From the NCBI RefSeq assembly GCF_000522985.1, contig NZ_CP007128.1, positions 2,588,220 to 2,652,219 of the forward strand: a DNA stretch of 64,000 nt, given 5' to 3'. The DNA is from Gemmatirosa kalamazoonensis. GTDB taxonomy: Bacteria > Gemmatimonadota > Gemmatimonadetes > Gemmatimonadales > Gemmatimonadaceae. Positions 9,088 through 18,541 of this stretch are shown here, piece after piece; within the stretch, counting starts at the first letter, position 1, and each line of letters begins with the position of its first letter. A program made the translations under genes and the position numbers. The notes beneath the pieces are model-generated. The model saw only the letters and a program-made list of their open reading frames with translations, did no database searches and was not told the origin of the DNA.

Positions 9088-10869
9088 ATGAACATCTTCA
9101 CGAAGCATCCGGCGCTCTGTAGGACGGCGCTCGCGCTTGCCGCCGTGGCCATCACGTGGGGTTGCAAGGACCTGCTCGAGACGAGCGCAACGCCGCAGGG
9201 AGCGCTGAACGAATCGACGCTCGCGAACTTGACCGGTGTCGAGGGGAGCCTGATCGCCGCGTATCGTGCGCTCGATTGCACCGACTCGAACTTCGCGTTC
9301 GGCGGTTGCTCGGCCAGCAACTGGGGCCTGGGCAGCGTCCCGAGCGACGACGCGTACAAGGGCTCGGAGGCGCAGGACTTCCCCGACATGACCGACATCG
9401 AGAACTACCACTGGGGCTCGTCGGGCGTCGAGGGGATCCTGAACAACAAGTGGCAGCAGGTCTACGAAGGCGTCGTGCGGGCGAACTCCACGCTGCGTCT
9501 GCTGAAGGAAGTGCAGACCTCCAACCCGGCCGCCGTCAGCGCCGATGCCGCGAAGGGCATTCAGGGCGAGGCGATCTTCCTTCGGGCGCACTACCACTTC
9601 GAGGCGTGGCGCGTCTGGGGGAACATCGGGTACTACCGCGAGGACGACCACGACTTCCAGAAGCCGAACCTCACGAGCGACCAGGTCGCCGCGGAGCTCC
9701 TGAAGGATCTCGATCAGGCCATCTCGCTGCTTCTGTCCACGCCGCGCAACGGCCAGGTCGGTCGCGTCACGAGCTGGACGGCCAAAGCGTACAAGGGGCG
9801 CGTGCAGGCCTACGCGGGTCAGTGGGCCGAAGCGCTGAAGACGCTGCAGGACGTCAAGAACAACGGGCCGTACGCCCTGGAGCCGAGCTACGACCGCGTC
9901 TGGACCGGCTTCAAGGAGTTCGAGAACGGCAAGGAGACGATTCTCGCCTACCAGGCTTCCGCGAACGACGGCGATCCGAACGGGAACAACGCCAACACCG
10001 GCGAGCGGCTGAACTTCCCGCACTCGGGGAGCCACTTCGGCTGCTGCGGCTTCCACCAGCCGTCGCAGAATCTGGTGAACTTCTTCCAGGTCGACGCGAA
10101 CGGGCTCCCGCTATCGCTCTCGAGCCCGAGCACGTGGAACGCGCGCAACGACAACCTGGATGCGAAGGCCTCGGCCAACGTCGCGCTCGATCCTCGGCTG
10201 GATTGGACGGTCGGGCGCGACGGCGTCCCGTACAAGGACTGGGGACCGCACGACCCGACGTGGATCCGCGCCCCAGGCTTCTCGGGTCCGTACAGCCCGA
10301 AGAAGATGCAGCACGAGAAGGCCAGCGGCGCCGAGAGCAACGTGGGCTGGGTTCCCACGCAGCTCAACTCGGACAACATCCACCTCTACCGGTACGCCGA
10401 CCTGCTGCTGATGCTGGCCGAAGCGGAAGTGGAGTCGGGGTCGCTCGAGAACGCGCGGGCGATCGTGAATCAGATCCGCACGCGGGCCGGGGCGAAAGCG
10501 CAGGGGCCGGGCACCGACCGCGCGTCGATCGCCGTGCCGCTCAACGACCCGTCGATCACGTGGGCGAAGTACAAGGTCGGGCTGTACACGCAGCCGTGGA
10601 CCGACAAGAACGCGGCGCGCGACGCGGTCCGTACGGAGCGCCGGCTCGAGCTCGCGATGGAAGGGCAGCGCTTCTTCGACCTGCGGCGCTGGAAGATCGC
10701 CGAGCAGGTGCTGAACGCGTACGTGGCGGTGGAGAAGAACCGTCGCTCGTACATCGCCGCCGCGGAGCCGTTCACGTCGAGGCACCTCCTGTATCCCATC
10801 CCGCAGGTCCAGATCGAGCTGAGCAAGGCGGGATCGACCTCCAACCTGAAGCAGAATCCCGGGTGGTGA
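9088..10869 (+). CDS. SusD/RagB-family substrate-binding lipoprotein, copy 1
   Basis: This is the surface lipoprotein lid that binds the ligand for SusC1. The signal peptide ends in TWGC, with the lipid-bearing Cys at residue 26. TPR-like helices of the SusD fold follow, with family motifs GEAIFLRAHYHFEAWR, TSWTAKAYKGRVQAY, RYADLLLMLAEAEVE and, near the end, FFDLRRWK. It closes on KQNPGW, a common SusD terminus. Its 593 residues fit the family. AGGAG lies seven bases before the ATG. The shared NFPHSGSHFGCCGFHQP segment is identical in SusD2 and probably lines the binding site, which suggests that both pairs recognise related ligands. Confidence 0.95.
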   Translation: MNIFTKHPALCRTALALAAVAITWGCKDLLETSATPQGALNESTLANLTGVEGSLIAAYRALDCTDSNFAFGGCSASNWGLGSVPSDDAYKGSEAQDFPDMTDIENYHWGSSGVEGILNNKWQQVYEGVVRANSTLRLLKEVQTSNPAAVSADAAKGIQGEAIFLRAHYHFEAWRVWGNIGYYREDDHDFQKPNLTSDQVAAELLKDLDQAISLLLSTPRNGQVGRVTSWTAKAYKGRVQAYAGQWAEALKTLQDVKNNGPYALEPSYDRVWTGFKEFENGKETILAYQASANDGDPNGNNANTGERLNFPHSGSHFGCCGFHQPSQNLVNFFQVDANGLPLSLSSPSTWNARNDNLDAKASANVALDPRLDWTVGRDGVPYKDWGPHDPTWIRAPGFSGPYSPKKMQHEKASGAESNVGWVPTQLNSDNIHLYRYADLLLMLAEAEVESGSLENARAIVNQIRTRAGAKAQGPGTDRASIAVPLNDPSITWAKYKVGLYTQPWTDKNAARDAVRTERRLELAMEGQRFFDLRRWKIAEQVLNAYVAVEKNRRSYIAAAEPFTSRHLLYPIPQVQIELSKAGSTSNLKQNPGW

Positions 10870-10919
10870 TCGGCGCGGCGGCTGTCGCCGACGCCTAACG
10901 ATCGACAGCACGAATCGGC

Positions 10920-10954
10920 GGCCACCATCGTCCACGGTCCGGACGATGGTGGCC
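10920..10954 (+). terminator. Hairpin after susD1
   Basis: A perfect 14-bp stem (10920-10933 with 10941-10954) around a 7-base loop lies 50 bp after the susD1 stop. No T-tract follows, so it may be a processing or RNA-stabilising stem rather than a full intrinsic terminator. It sits at the same place, relative to susD, as the canonical terminator after susD2. Confidence 0.7.
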
Positions 10955-11135
10955 GTGTCGCGTACACCGCCCGCCCGTCGGTCGAGCCCGCGCACTCTCG
11001 GCTCCGAGCGGACCGAGTCGGCGGAGCGGTCGCGTATGTACACCGGCGTACCCACGGGTTGACGGGCGGCGCGCCCGTGAGCGGTGGGACGATCGCCGTC
11101 GTGGGGTGGTCGAACAGCGGGGCGTGACGCGCGCC
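10950..11135 (-). pseudogene. Relic of a second M28 peptidase gene (5' part, frameshifted and deleted)
   Basis: On the minus strand, two pieces match the intact M28 gene at 3755-5242. LFDHPTTAIVPPLTGAP corresponds to LFDHLTTVIGPRLTGSP of the intact protein. GTPVYIRDRSADSVR corresponds to GTPVYIGDLPPDSVR, and DGRAVYATRP in another frame corresponds to RGRIVLATRP. About 70 residues between the first two pieces are deleted and the reading frame is broken. The relic is divergent from susC2 exactly as the intact gene is divergent from susC1. The similarity was found by eye; an alignment would settle its limits. Confidence 0.8.
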
Positions 11136-11626
11136 ACGCCGATCGGCGCGCGGGAGTGACCGCTCGATCGGTGCCCGGGTCCCCGAGGAGATACGGTGCG
11201 CGTGCGAGGACGCGGCGGCATCTCGGCCTTCTTTACGCGTCCTTGACAACGATTGCACCGAGCGGAGATTCGCCTCGACCGTTGACAGAGTATCCCGGGG
11301 CCGCCCCGCTCGGGACGCGCGCCGCGAAGTCCGGGCAGCCGAAGTGGAGCCTCACGTCGCTGCCTGCGTCGCTGTCTGCGTCGCTGCGTCGCTCGGTCGT
11401 TCCCTGGTCCGTTAGGCACTTTCCCCCCGTGGTTGGAGGCTGACTCGATGACCCGTCTACGGCAGGCACCCCAGAGGCCGCCCCCCGGCATCGACCGGGC
11501 CCCCCCGCGACGACGACGCGTCGTCCTCGCCGCGTCGTCGTCGCACCGCTGACGGATTGTTAGGCAGGGCCTGTGGGCCACCGGACGCGCCCCAGGTCGA
11601 ACAGCTGCGCCACTGGGAGGATCGCC
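11136..11626 (+). other. Leader region of susC2, no gene seen
   Basis: It holds the start of the M28 relic's upstream flank, TTGACAAC at 11243-11250 (same as in the susC1 promoter, but with a poor -10), a second TTGACA at 11282-11287 and two GTTAGGC motifs (11411, 11559). A short imperfect run of CTGCGTCGCTG-type repeats lies at about 11354-11397. The bases just before the ATG (GGGAGGATCG) match those of susC1. No open frame here resembles a protein. Confidence 0.5.
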
Positions 11627-14600
11627 ATGGAGACGATGCTGTCTGGAAGACAAGCACGCTCGCACCGACGTCCTCACCGCCTGCTGTCCGGGTTGGTGAG
11701 CCTATTGCTTCTGCTGTGCGTGAGCGCCCCCGCGTTCGCCCAGCGCCTTCGCGTCACCGGCATCGTCACCTCGCAGGGCGGACAGCCCATCCGCGGGGTG
11801 CTCGTGCGCGTCGCCGACTCGGACTCCGGCACGACCACGAACGAGGCAGGCCGCTACACGGTCACCGCCCCGGCGAACGGGACGCTGCTGTTCACGGTCA
11901 TCGGCTACCGGCCGACCACCGCGCCGGTGAACAACCGCACGACGGTCGACGTGACGATGGAGCGCCTCGCCGTCCTCGAGCAGGTGCTCGTCACCGGCTA
12001 CACCGAGCAGCGCCGCTCCGAGGTCACCGGCGCCGTCGCGACGGTGAACACCCAGGCGCTCGAGCGGCAGAGCGGCGCGAGCGCGCTGCAGCGCCTCGCC
12101 GCGAACGCGCCCGGCATCACGGTCGAGAACAGCGGCTCGCCCGGCTCGCGCAGCACCGTGCGCATCCGCGGCATCAGCTCGTTCCAGAACAACGATCCGC
12201 TCTACATCATCGACGGGACGCCGGTCCAGGACTCGTACGTCAACTTCCTGAACCCGGACGACATCGAGTCGATCCAGGTGCTGAAGGACGCGTCGTCGGC
12301 CTCGATCTACGGCTCGCGCGCCAGCAACGGCGTGGTGATCATCGAGACCACGAAGCGCGGCGCGAACGGCCCGCCGCGCGCCCGCCTGCGCGTCCGCAGC
12401 GGCATCGCGACCCCGGTGCGCGGCTACGACGACATCGTCCTCACGAACGCGATCGACTACTTCAACGTCGTGAAGGCGAGCTACGTCAACGCGGGCTACA
12501 AGGTCTCCGATTTCCAGCAGGCCGTCTACGGGCGGAACCTGTACGGGGACCCGAACAACCCGCAGGTGCCGGCGTACATCTGGTGCGGCTCGAACACGTC
12601 GTGCACGAACGTCGACCCGTCGGCGTACAGCTACCCGAACAACCTGATCATGCCGGGCAGCGCCAACACCAACTGGTGGAAGGCGGTGTTCGGCACGGGC
12701 CACGTCGGCGACTACAACCTCGACGTCTCCGGCGCGGGCACCGGGCACACGTACGCCGTGTCGATGAACTACTTCGACCAGAAAGGAACGGCGGCGTACA
12801 ATCGGTATGATCGCGGCAGCGTGCGCGTGAACACGTCGTTCAACCGCAGCAAGTTCTTCGTCGGCGAGAACGTCGCGCTCTCCGGCGACCGCGCCAACGG
12901 CGGCGTCGGGAACGACGCGTTCGGCGAGGGCGGCATCCTCGGGAAGAACATCCTGTCGCAGCCGGTGGTGCCGATCTACGACATCAACGGCAACTTCGCG
13001 TCGGGCAAGGGGCAGGGGCTCGGGAACAACACCAACCCGCTCAAGTCCGCCTACGCGGCGCGCAACAACGTGTCGAAGAACGCCCGCATCTTCGGGAACG
13101 TGTACTCCGGGTTCGACGTCACGCCGAAGCTGAACCTGCGCACCCAGCTCGGCATCAACATGGGCCAGGGGTCGTTCAACGGCTTCAACGACATCACGCC
13201 CGAGAACTCCGAAGCGGTCTTCATCAACTCGATCAACGAGAACCAGAACTCCTTCACGAGCTGGACGTGGAGCAACACGGCGCGCTACTCGCTGTCGTAC
13301 AAGGCGAGCACGCTGAACCTCCTCGCCGGTCAGGAGGCGAACCGCGGCACGAGCCGGTTCATGAGCGGGTCGCTGAATGGCCTGATCAACACGAGCCTCG
13401 ACTCGCGCTACATCCAGGACGCGCTCGGTGACGCGAGCACGAAGAACGTCTCCAGCTCCGGCTCGCGCAACGCGCTGCTCTCGTATTTCGGCAAGGCCGA
13501 CTACACGCTGCTCGACCGCTACCAGCTCAGCTTCACGGTGCGGCGCGACGGGTCGTCGAACCTCGGGCCGGACAACCGGTGGGGCACGTTCCCGGCGTTC
13601 GGCGCCGGCTGGCGCCTTTCCGAGGAGCCGTTCCTGAAGGGGAACAACACGATCAGCGACATGCGCCTCCGCTTCGGCTGGGGCGTCACGGGCAACCAGC
13701 AGATCCCGTCGGGCCGCATCGTCTCGTCGTTCGGTGGCAGCCGCGGCGACACGTACTACGACATCGGCGGCAACAACACGTCGGTCGTCGCCGGCTTCCG
13801 GCAGACGGCGCTCGGCAACGCGAACCTGAAGTGGGAGGAGAACCGGTCGACGAACGTCGGTCTCGACCTCGGGCTCTTCAACCAGCTCGACGTCACGTTC
13901 GACGTCTACAAGCGCAACACGAACAACCTGCTGTTCGCGCCGCAGACCCCGGGCGCGGCCGGCATCGCGAGCCCGCCGATCGTCAACATCGGCGCGATCA
14001 AGAACACCGGGTTCGACTTCTCCGTCGGGCACCGCGCCACGAACTGGTCGGTCACGTTCAACGGCAGCCACTACAAGAACGAGATCGTCCGCATCGACGG
14101 CAACAGCACGTTCTTCTACGGCCCGAACGGCGAGCGCTTCGGCAACCCGGTCATCAACGAGATCGGCCAGCCGATCGGCGCGTTCTTCGGCTACAAGACC
14201 GCCGGCTTCTTCAAGGATGCGGCCGACGTGAAGAGCTGGGCGACGCAGGACGGCGCGGCGCCCGGACGCATCAAGTTCGTCGACACGAACGGCGACGGTA
14301 AGATCACGCTCGACGACCGCGTCGTCATCGGCACGCCGCACCCGAAGTTCACCGGCGGCCTCGATTTCACGGTGCGCCGCGGCGCGTTCGAGCTCGGGAG
14401 CACGGTCTACGGCACGTTCGGCAACAAGATCTTCGACATCCAGAAGCAGTGGTACATCTTCCGGAACTTCTCCACGGACGTGCGCAAGGATCTCCTCGCG
14501 AACTCGTGGACGCCGGTGGATCCGAGCGTGCCGCGCGACCAGTACACGACGAACAACCCGAACCCGAAGTATCCGATCCTCGACACGAACGACAACTTCA

Positions 14601-14893
14601 GCCACGCGCTGAGCGACTTCTACGTCGAGAACGGCTCCTACGTGCGGATGACGAACCTGCAGCTCGCGTGGGACGTGCCGCAGCGCTACGCGCGGTGGCT
14701 CCAGAACGCGCGCGTGTACGTGCAGGGTGAGAACCTGTTCACGATCACCGGCTACAACGGCCTCGATCCGGCACTCGCGCCGGTCGCGACGAGCGGTGCC
14801 GCCGGCGACATCCGCGACCAGTACCGCGGCGTCGATCGTGGCACGTATCCGTCGAGCCGCATCTTCAGCTTCGGCATCATCACCTCGTTCTAA
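11627..14893 (+). CDS. SusC/RagA-family TonB-dependent outer-membrane transporter, copy 2
   Basis: Paralogue of susC1 with the same order: signal peptide ending in SAPAFAQR, carboxypeptidase-D-like domain, EQVLVTGYT, plug with SGSPGSRSTVRIRG and DPLYIIDGTPV, and a long barrel ending in IITSF. It has 1088 residues. The start ATG at 11627 is chosen over an in-frame codon 54 bases earlier because GGGAGG lies six bases before it and the next residues (METML) match SusC1. Divergence from copy 1 is spread along the gene and is greatest in the signal peptide and in parts of the barrel loops. Together with susD2 it forms a two-gene operon ending at the strong terminator at 16732. Confidence 0.95.
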   Translation: METMLSGRQARSHRRPHRLLSGLVSLLLLLCVSAPAFAQRLRVTGIVTSQGGQPIRGVLVRVADSDSGTTTNEAGRYTVTAPANGTLLFTVIGYRPTTAPVNNRTTVDVTMERLAVLEQVLVTGYTEQRRSEVTGAVATVNTQALERQSGASALQRLAANAPGITVENSGSPGSRSTVRIRGISSFQNNDPLYIIDGTPVQDSYVNFLNPDDIESIQVLKDASSASIYGSRASNGVVIIETTKRGANGPPRARLRVRSGIATPVRGYDDIVLTNAIDYFNVVKASYVNAGYKVSDFQQAVYGRNLYGDPNNPQVPAYIWCGSNTSCTNVDPSAYSYPNNLIMPGSANTNWWKAVFGTGHVGDYNLDVSGAGTGHTYAVSMNYFDQKGTAAYNRYDRGSVRVNTSFNRSKFFVGENVALSGDRANGGVGNDAFGEGGILGKNILSQPVVPIYDINGNFASGKGQGLGNNTNPLKSAYAARNNVSKNARIFGNVYSGFDVTPKLNLRTQLGINMGQGSFNGFNDITPENSEAVFINSINENQNSFTSWTWSNTARYSLSYKASTLNLLAGQEANRGTSRFMSGSLNGLINTSLDSRYIQDALGDASTKNVSSSGSRNALLSYFGKADYTLLDRYQLSFTVRRDGSSNLGPDNRWGTFPAFGAGWRLSEEPFLKGNNTISDMRLRFGWGVTGNQQIPSGRIVSSFGGSRGDTYYDIGGNNTSVVAGFRQTALGNANLKWEENRSTNVGLDLGLFNQLDVTFDVYKRNTNNLLFAPQTPGAAGIASPPIVNIGAIKNTGFDFSVGHRATNWSVTFNGSHYKNEIVRIDGNSTFFYGPNGERFGNPVINEIGQPIGAFFGYKTAGFFKDAADVKSWATQDGAAPGRIKFVDTNGDGKITLDDRVVIGTPHPKFTGGLDFTVRRGAFELGSTVYGTFGNKIFDIQKQWYIFRNFSTDVRKDLLANSWTPVDPSVPRDQYTTNNPNPKYPILDTNDNFSHALSDFYVENGSYVRMTNLQLAWDVPQRYARWLQNARVYVQGENLFTITGYNGLDPALAPVATSGAAGDIRDQYRGVDRGTYPSSRIFSFGIITSF

Positions 14894-14920
14894 CCGAGCG
14901 CCGACACCAGGAGCGAGACG

Positions 14921-16699
14921 ATGAATCGCAAAAAGCAACGAGTGGTGTTGTTCACGGCGCTCACGGTCCTCTCCGCGGCCGGCGTGTACGGCTGCAAGGA
15001 CTTCCTGAGTGCCGCCTCTTCGCCGCAGGGCACGCTGAACGCGGCCACGCTCACCAACAAGACGGGCGTCGAGGGCAGCCTCATCGCCGCGTATCGCACG
15101 CTGGACTGCACCAACAGCGACAACGGCAACTGGGGGTGCGCCGCCAGCAACTGGGTGTGGGGGAGCGTCACCAGCGACGACGCGTACAAGGGCTCCGAGG
15201 CCAGCGACCAGCCCGAGGTCACCGACATCGAGCTGTATCACTGGGGCACCGCGAACTCCGAGTCCTACCTGAACGTCAAGTGGCGCGCGATGTACGAGGG
15301 GGTCAACCGCGCGAACGCGACGATCCGTCTGCTGAAGGACGTCCAGAAGTCGAACCCGAGCGCGCTCCCCGCCGCCGAGGCGAAGAGCGTCGAGGGTGAG
15401 GCACTCTTCCTCCGCGCCCACTACCACTTCGAGGCGTGGGAGATGTGGGGGAGCATCCCCTACTACCGCGAGACCGACACCGACTTCCGCAAGCCGGCCG
15501 AGGCGAGCGACGCGGTGATCGCCGACATCCTCAAGGATCTCGACGCGGCCATCGCGCTGCTCCCCGCCACGCCGTGGAACGGGCAGGTGGGGCGCGCCAC
15601 GAGCTGGACGGCGAAGGCCTACAAGGGTCGCGTCCAGGTCTACGCGGGCCAGTACGCGGCGGGGCTGGCCACGCTGCGCGACGTGCGGGCCAGCGGGCCG
15701 TACGCGCTCGAGTCGAGCCTCGACCGCGTGTGGACGGGCTTCAAGCAGTACGAGAACGGCAAGGAGACGATCCTCGCGTTCCAGGCGTCGGTGAACGACG
15801 GCGAGGGCGACGCGGCGAACTCGAACTACGGCGAGCGGCTCAACTTCCCGCACTCGGGGAGCCACTTCGGCTGCTGCGGCTTCCACCAGCCGTCGCAGAC
15901 GCTCGTGAACCACTACCGCGTCGACGCGAACGGGCTGCCGCTCGCGCTTTCCGACCCGAACGGCTACAACAACGCCGACGCCACGTTCACGGCGGCCGTG
16001 TCGAAGAACGTCGCCGTCGACCCGCGCCTCGACTGGACGGTCGGGCGTGACGGCGTGCCGTACAAGGACTGGGGCCCGCACGATCCGTCGTGGATCCGCG
16101 CGCCCGGCTACGGCGGCCCGTACAGCCCGAAGAAGAACGTCCACGAGAAGGCGAGCGGCTCCGAGGCCAGCGTGGGCTGGGCGCCGGCGCAGCAGAACGG
16201 CGTCAACATCCACATCTACCGCTACGCCGACCTGCTGCTGCTGCTGGCCGAGGCGGAGGTCGAGGCCGGGTCGCTCGAGAACGCGCGCGCGATCGTGAAC
16301 CAGATCCGCCAGCGCGCCGCGGCCGGCGTGCAGGGTCCGGGCACCGACGCGAGCACGATCTCGGTGCCGATCAACGACTCGCGCATCACGTGGGCGAAGT
16401 ACCAGGTCGGCCAGTACACCGCGCCGTGGACGAACCAGCAGCAGGCCCGCGACGCGGTGCGCGAGGAGCGCAACCTCGAGCTGGCGATGGAGGGGCACCG
16501 CTTCTTCGACCTGCGCCGGTGGAAGATCGCCGACCAGGTGATGAACGCGTACCTCGCGAAGGAGAAGACGCGCCGGACGTACCTCGCGGCCGCGGAGCCG
16601 GTGGCAGCGCGCCACCAGCTCTATCCGATCCCGAACATCCAGATCCAGCTCAGCAAGGTGAACGGCGCCGAGACGCTGAAGCAGAACCCGGGCTGGTGA
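14921..16699 (+). CDS. SusD/RagB-family substrate-binding lipoprotein, copy 2
   Basis: This is the surface lipoprotein partner of SusC2. The signal peptide ends in VYGC, followed by KDFLSAASSPQGTLN, close to the SusD1 equivalent. Family motifs are GEALFLRAHYHFEAWE, TSWTAKAYKGRVQVY, RYADLLLLLAEAEVE, FFDLRRWK and terminal KQNPGW. It has 592 residues. AGGAG is positioned before the ATG as in susD1. The SGSHFGCCGFHQPSQ segment is conserved with SusD1. The intergenic distance from susC2 is 27 bp. The ligand is not deducible; the neighbouring GH20 enzyme suggests N-acetylhexosamine-containing glycans. Confidence 0.95.
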   Translation: MNRKKQRVVLFTALTVLSAAGVYGCKDFLSAASSPQGTLNAATLTNKTGVEGSLIAAYRTLDCTNSDNGNWGCAASNWVWGSVTSDDAYKGSEASDQPEVTDIELYHWGTANSESYLNVKWRAMYEGVNRANATIRLLKDVQKSNPSALPAAEAKSVEGEALFLRAHYHFEAWEMWGSIPYYRETDTDFRKPAEASDAVIADILKDLDAAIALLPATPWNGQVGRATSWTAKAYKGRVQVYAGQYAAGLATLRDVRASGPYALESSLDRVWTGFKQYENGKETILAFQASVNDGEGDAANSNYGERLNFPHSGSHFGCCGFHQPSQTLVNHYRVDANGLPLALSDPNGYNNADATFTAAVSKNVAVDPRLDWTVGRDGVPYKDWGPHDPSWIRAPGYGGPYSPKKNVHEKASGSEASVGWAPAQQNGVNIHIYRYADLLLLLAEAEVEAGSLENARAIVNQIRQRAAAGVQGPGTDASTISVPINDSRITWAKYQVGQYTAPWTNQQQARDAVREERNLELAMEGHRFFDLRRWKIADQVMNAYLAKEKTRRTYLAAAEPVAARHQLYPIPNIQIQLSKVNGAETLKQNPGW

Positions 16700-16731
16700 T
16701 CCCGTAGCTCGGCACGTAAGGTCGTAAGGTC

Positions 16732-16777
16732 ACGGCGGCCATCACCGAGCAGTCCGGCGATGGCCGCCGTGCTTTTT
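16732..16777 (+). terminator. Intrinsic terminator of susC2-susD2
   Basis: A 12-bp stem (16732-16743 with 16759-16770), which can extend inward past one mismatch by three more pairs, is followed at once by GC and then TTTTT (16773-16777). It is the clearest Rho-independent terminator in the window. A small direct repeat GTAAGGTC lies just before it. The GH20 gene starts 46 bp later and so probably has its own promoter or depends on read-through. Confidence 0.9.
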
Positions 16778-16822
16778 CCCGTCATGGACCATCGCCTCCA
16801 CCTCGCCGCACCTTCGCACCGC

Positions 16823-18541
16823 ATGCCCCGCACCCGTCACGCACTCGCTTCGTTAGGCGCCGTCGTCGCGCTCGCGGCGTGCAGCTCCGCGCTCGTGCCG
16901 ACGCCGCCGCCGCGCACCGCGCCCACCCCGCCACCCGCGCGACCGGCGGGGCCGCCGCCCGCGCCGAACCCCAACGACCCGAACCGGATCCCGCTCCAGG
17001 GGCAGGCACCGATCGCCACGCTCGGCGTGCACCGCATCGTGCCGGCGCCGGTCTCGGTGACCGCGGACTCCGGGGCGCCGTTCACGGTGACGCGCGCCAC
17101 GACGATCGTCGTGCCGGCGGCGAACGCGGACGCGGAGCGCGTCGGGCACATGCTCGCCGCGCTGCTCCGGCCGTCCACCGGCTTCCCGATCACCGTGAGC
17201 GCGGCCGGCGGCGCGGTGCCTAACGGTTCCGTCGTGCTGCGGCTCGACGGCGCGGCGGACCTCGGCGCCGAGGGGTACACGGTGCAGGTCGCGGCCGACT
17301 CGGTGCGCCTCACGGCGTCGAACCCCGCGGGGCTGTTCTACGCCGTGCAGACGCTGCGGCAGCTGCTGCCGGCGGCCGTCGAGTCGGAGCTGAGCGGCAA
17401 CTTCCGCCCCGCGGCGTGGAGCGTGCCCGCGGGACGCATCACCGACCGGCCGCGCTTCGCGTGGCGCGGCGCGATGCTCGACGTGGCGCGCCACTTCTTC
17501 ACCGTCGACGAGGTGAAGCAGCTCGTCGACATCCTCGCGCTCTACAAGCTCAATACGCTGCACCTCCACCTGACCGACGATCAGGGATGGCGCATCCAGA
17601 TCCGTCGGCGGCCGCGGCTCACCCAGGTCGGCGGGAGCAGCGAGGTGGGCGGCGGCCCGGGCGGCTTCTACACGCAGGCGGACTACGCCGACATCGTGCG
17701 CTACGCGCAGGACCGCTTCGTGACCGTGGTGCCGGAGATCGACATGCCGGCGCACATCCACTCGGCGATCGTCGCGTACCCGGAGCTCGGCTGCGGGCGG
17801 CAGATCCCGGACACGTCGCTCAACGCGCCGATCCAGGGGCTCTACGTCGGCACGCGCGTCGGCTTCAGCGCGCTGTGCTACGACAAGAAGTCGACGTACG
17901 ACTTCGTCGACGACGTCGTGCGCGAGCTCGCGGCGATGACCCCCGGGCCGTTCCTCCACCTCGGCGGCGACGAGGTGGCGGTGCTGAACCACGCGCAGTA
18001 CGCGTACTTCGTGGAGCGCGTGCAGGAGATCGTGCGGCGTCACGGCAAGCGCATGGTCGGATGGGACGAGATCGGGCAGGCGAAGCTGCTCCCGGGCACG
18101 ATCGCGCAGATGTGGCGCATGGACACGACGATGGCCGCGGTGAAGCAGGGCGCGAAGCTCGTCATGTCGCCCGCGGCGAACGCGTACCTCGACATGAAGT
18201 ACACGCCGGCGACCGAGACGGGGCTGCGGTGGGCGGCGTTCGTGGAGCTGCGCAACGCCTACGACTGGGATCCGGTGACGCGCTTCCCGCACGTCACGGA
18301 GAGCGACGTGCTCGGCGTCGAGGGGCCACTCTGGTCGGAGACGGTCATGAACATCACCGCCGCCGAGTACCTCATCATGCCGCGGCTTCCCGCGCTCGCC
18401 GAAGTGGCGTGGACGCCGCAGTCGTCGCGCGACTGGGAGAGCTTCCGCCAGCGCATCGCCGGACACGCGACGCGCTGGCGGTACCTCGGGATCAATTTCT
18501 TCCCGTCCCCGCAGGTGCCGTGGGAGCCCTCGGTGCCGTAG
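16823..18541 (+). CDS. GH20 beta-N-acetylhexosaminidase lipoprotein
   Basis: It removes terminal N-acetylglucosamine or N-acetylgalactosamine by substrate-assisted catalysis. It has a lipoprotein signal ending in LAAC and a Pro-rich linker (residues about 25-60), then the GH20b-like N-terminal domain and a TIM barrel. Barrel motifs are WRGAMLDVARHFF, LHLHLTDDQGWR, VPEIDMPAH and HLGGDEV, with the catalytic pair Asp383-Glu384. It has 572 residues from the chosen ATG. An in-frame ATG further upstream (16760) lies inside the preceding terminator stem, so 16823, which opens a clean signal peptide, is preferred. Its last 50 bases overlap the end of the convergent FG-GAP gene. Confidence 0.92.
   Translation: MPRTRHALASLGAVVALAACSSALVPTPPPRTAPTPPPARPAGPPPAPNPNDPNRIPLQGQAPIATLGVHRIVPAPVSVTADSGAPFTVTRATTIVVPAANADAERVGHMLAALLRPSTGFPITVSAAGGAVPNGSVVLRLDGAADLGAEGYTVQVAADSVRLTASNPAGLFYAVQTLRQLLPAAVESELSGNFRPAAWSVPAGRITDRPRFAWRGAMLDVARHFFTVDEVKQLVDILALYKLNTLHLHLTDDQGWRIQIRRRPRLTQVGGSSEVGGGPGGFYTQADYADIVRYAQDRFVTVVPEIDMPAHIHSAIVAYPELGCGRQIPDTSLNAPIQGLYVGTRVGFSALCYDKKSTYDFVDDVVRELAAMTPGPFLHLGGDEVAVLNHAQYAYFVERVQEIVRRHGKRMVGWDEIGQAKLLPGTIAQMWRMDTTMAAVKQGAKLVMSPAANAYLDMKYTPATETGLRWAAFVELRNAYDWDPVTRFPHVTESDVLGVEGPLWSETVMNITAAEYLIMPRLPALAEVAWTPQSSRDWESFRQRIAGHATRWRYLGINFFPSPQVPWEPSVP

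Noticed and set aside
11243-11271. Firm promoter call for susC2
   Set aside because: The -35 TTGACA is perfect, but no acceptable -10 box stands 16-18 bases away, so it is only mentioned in the leader entry.
11702-16615. A 1637-residue minus-strand open frame opposite susC2-susD2
   Set aside because: It is antisense to two well-supported genes, with Arg/Val/Ala-rich composition and no recognisable domain.
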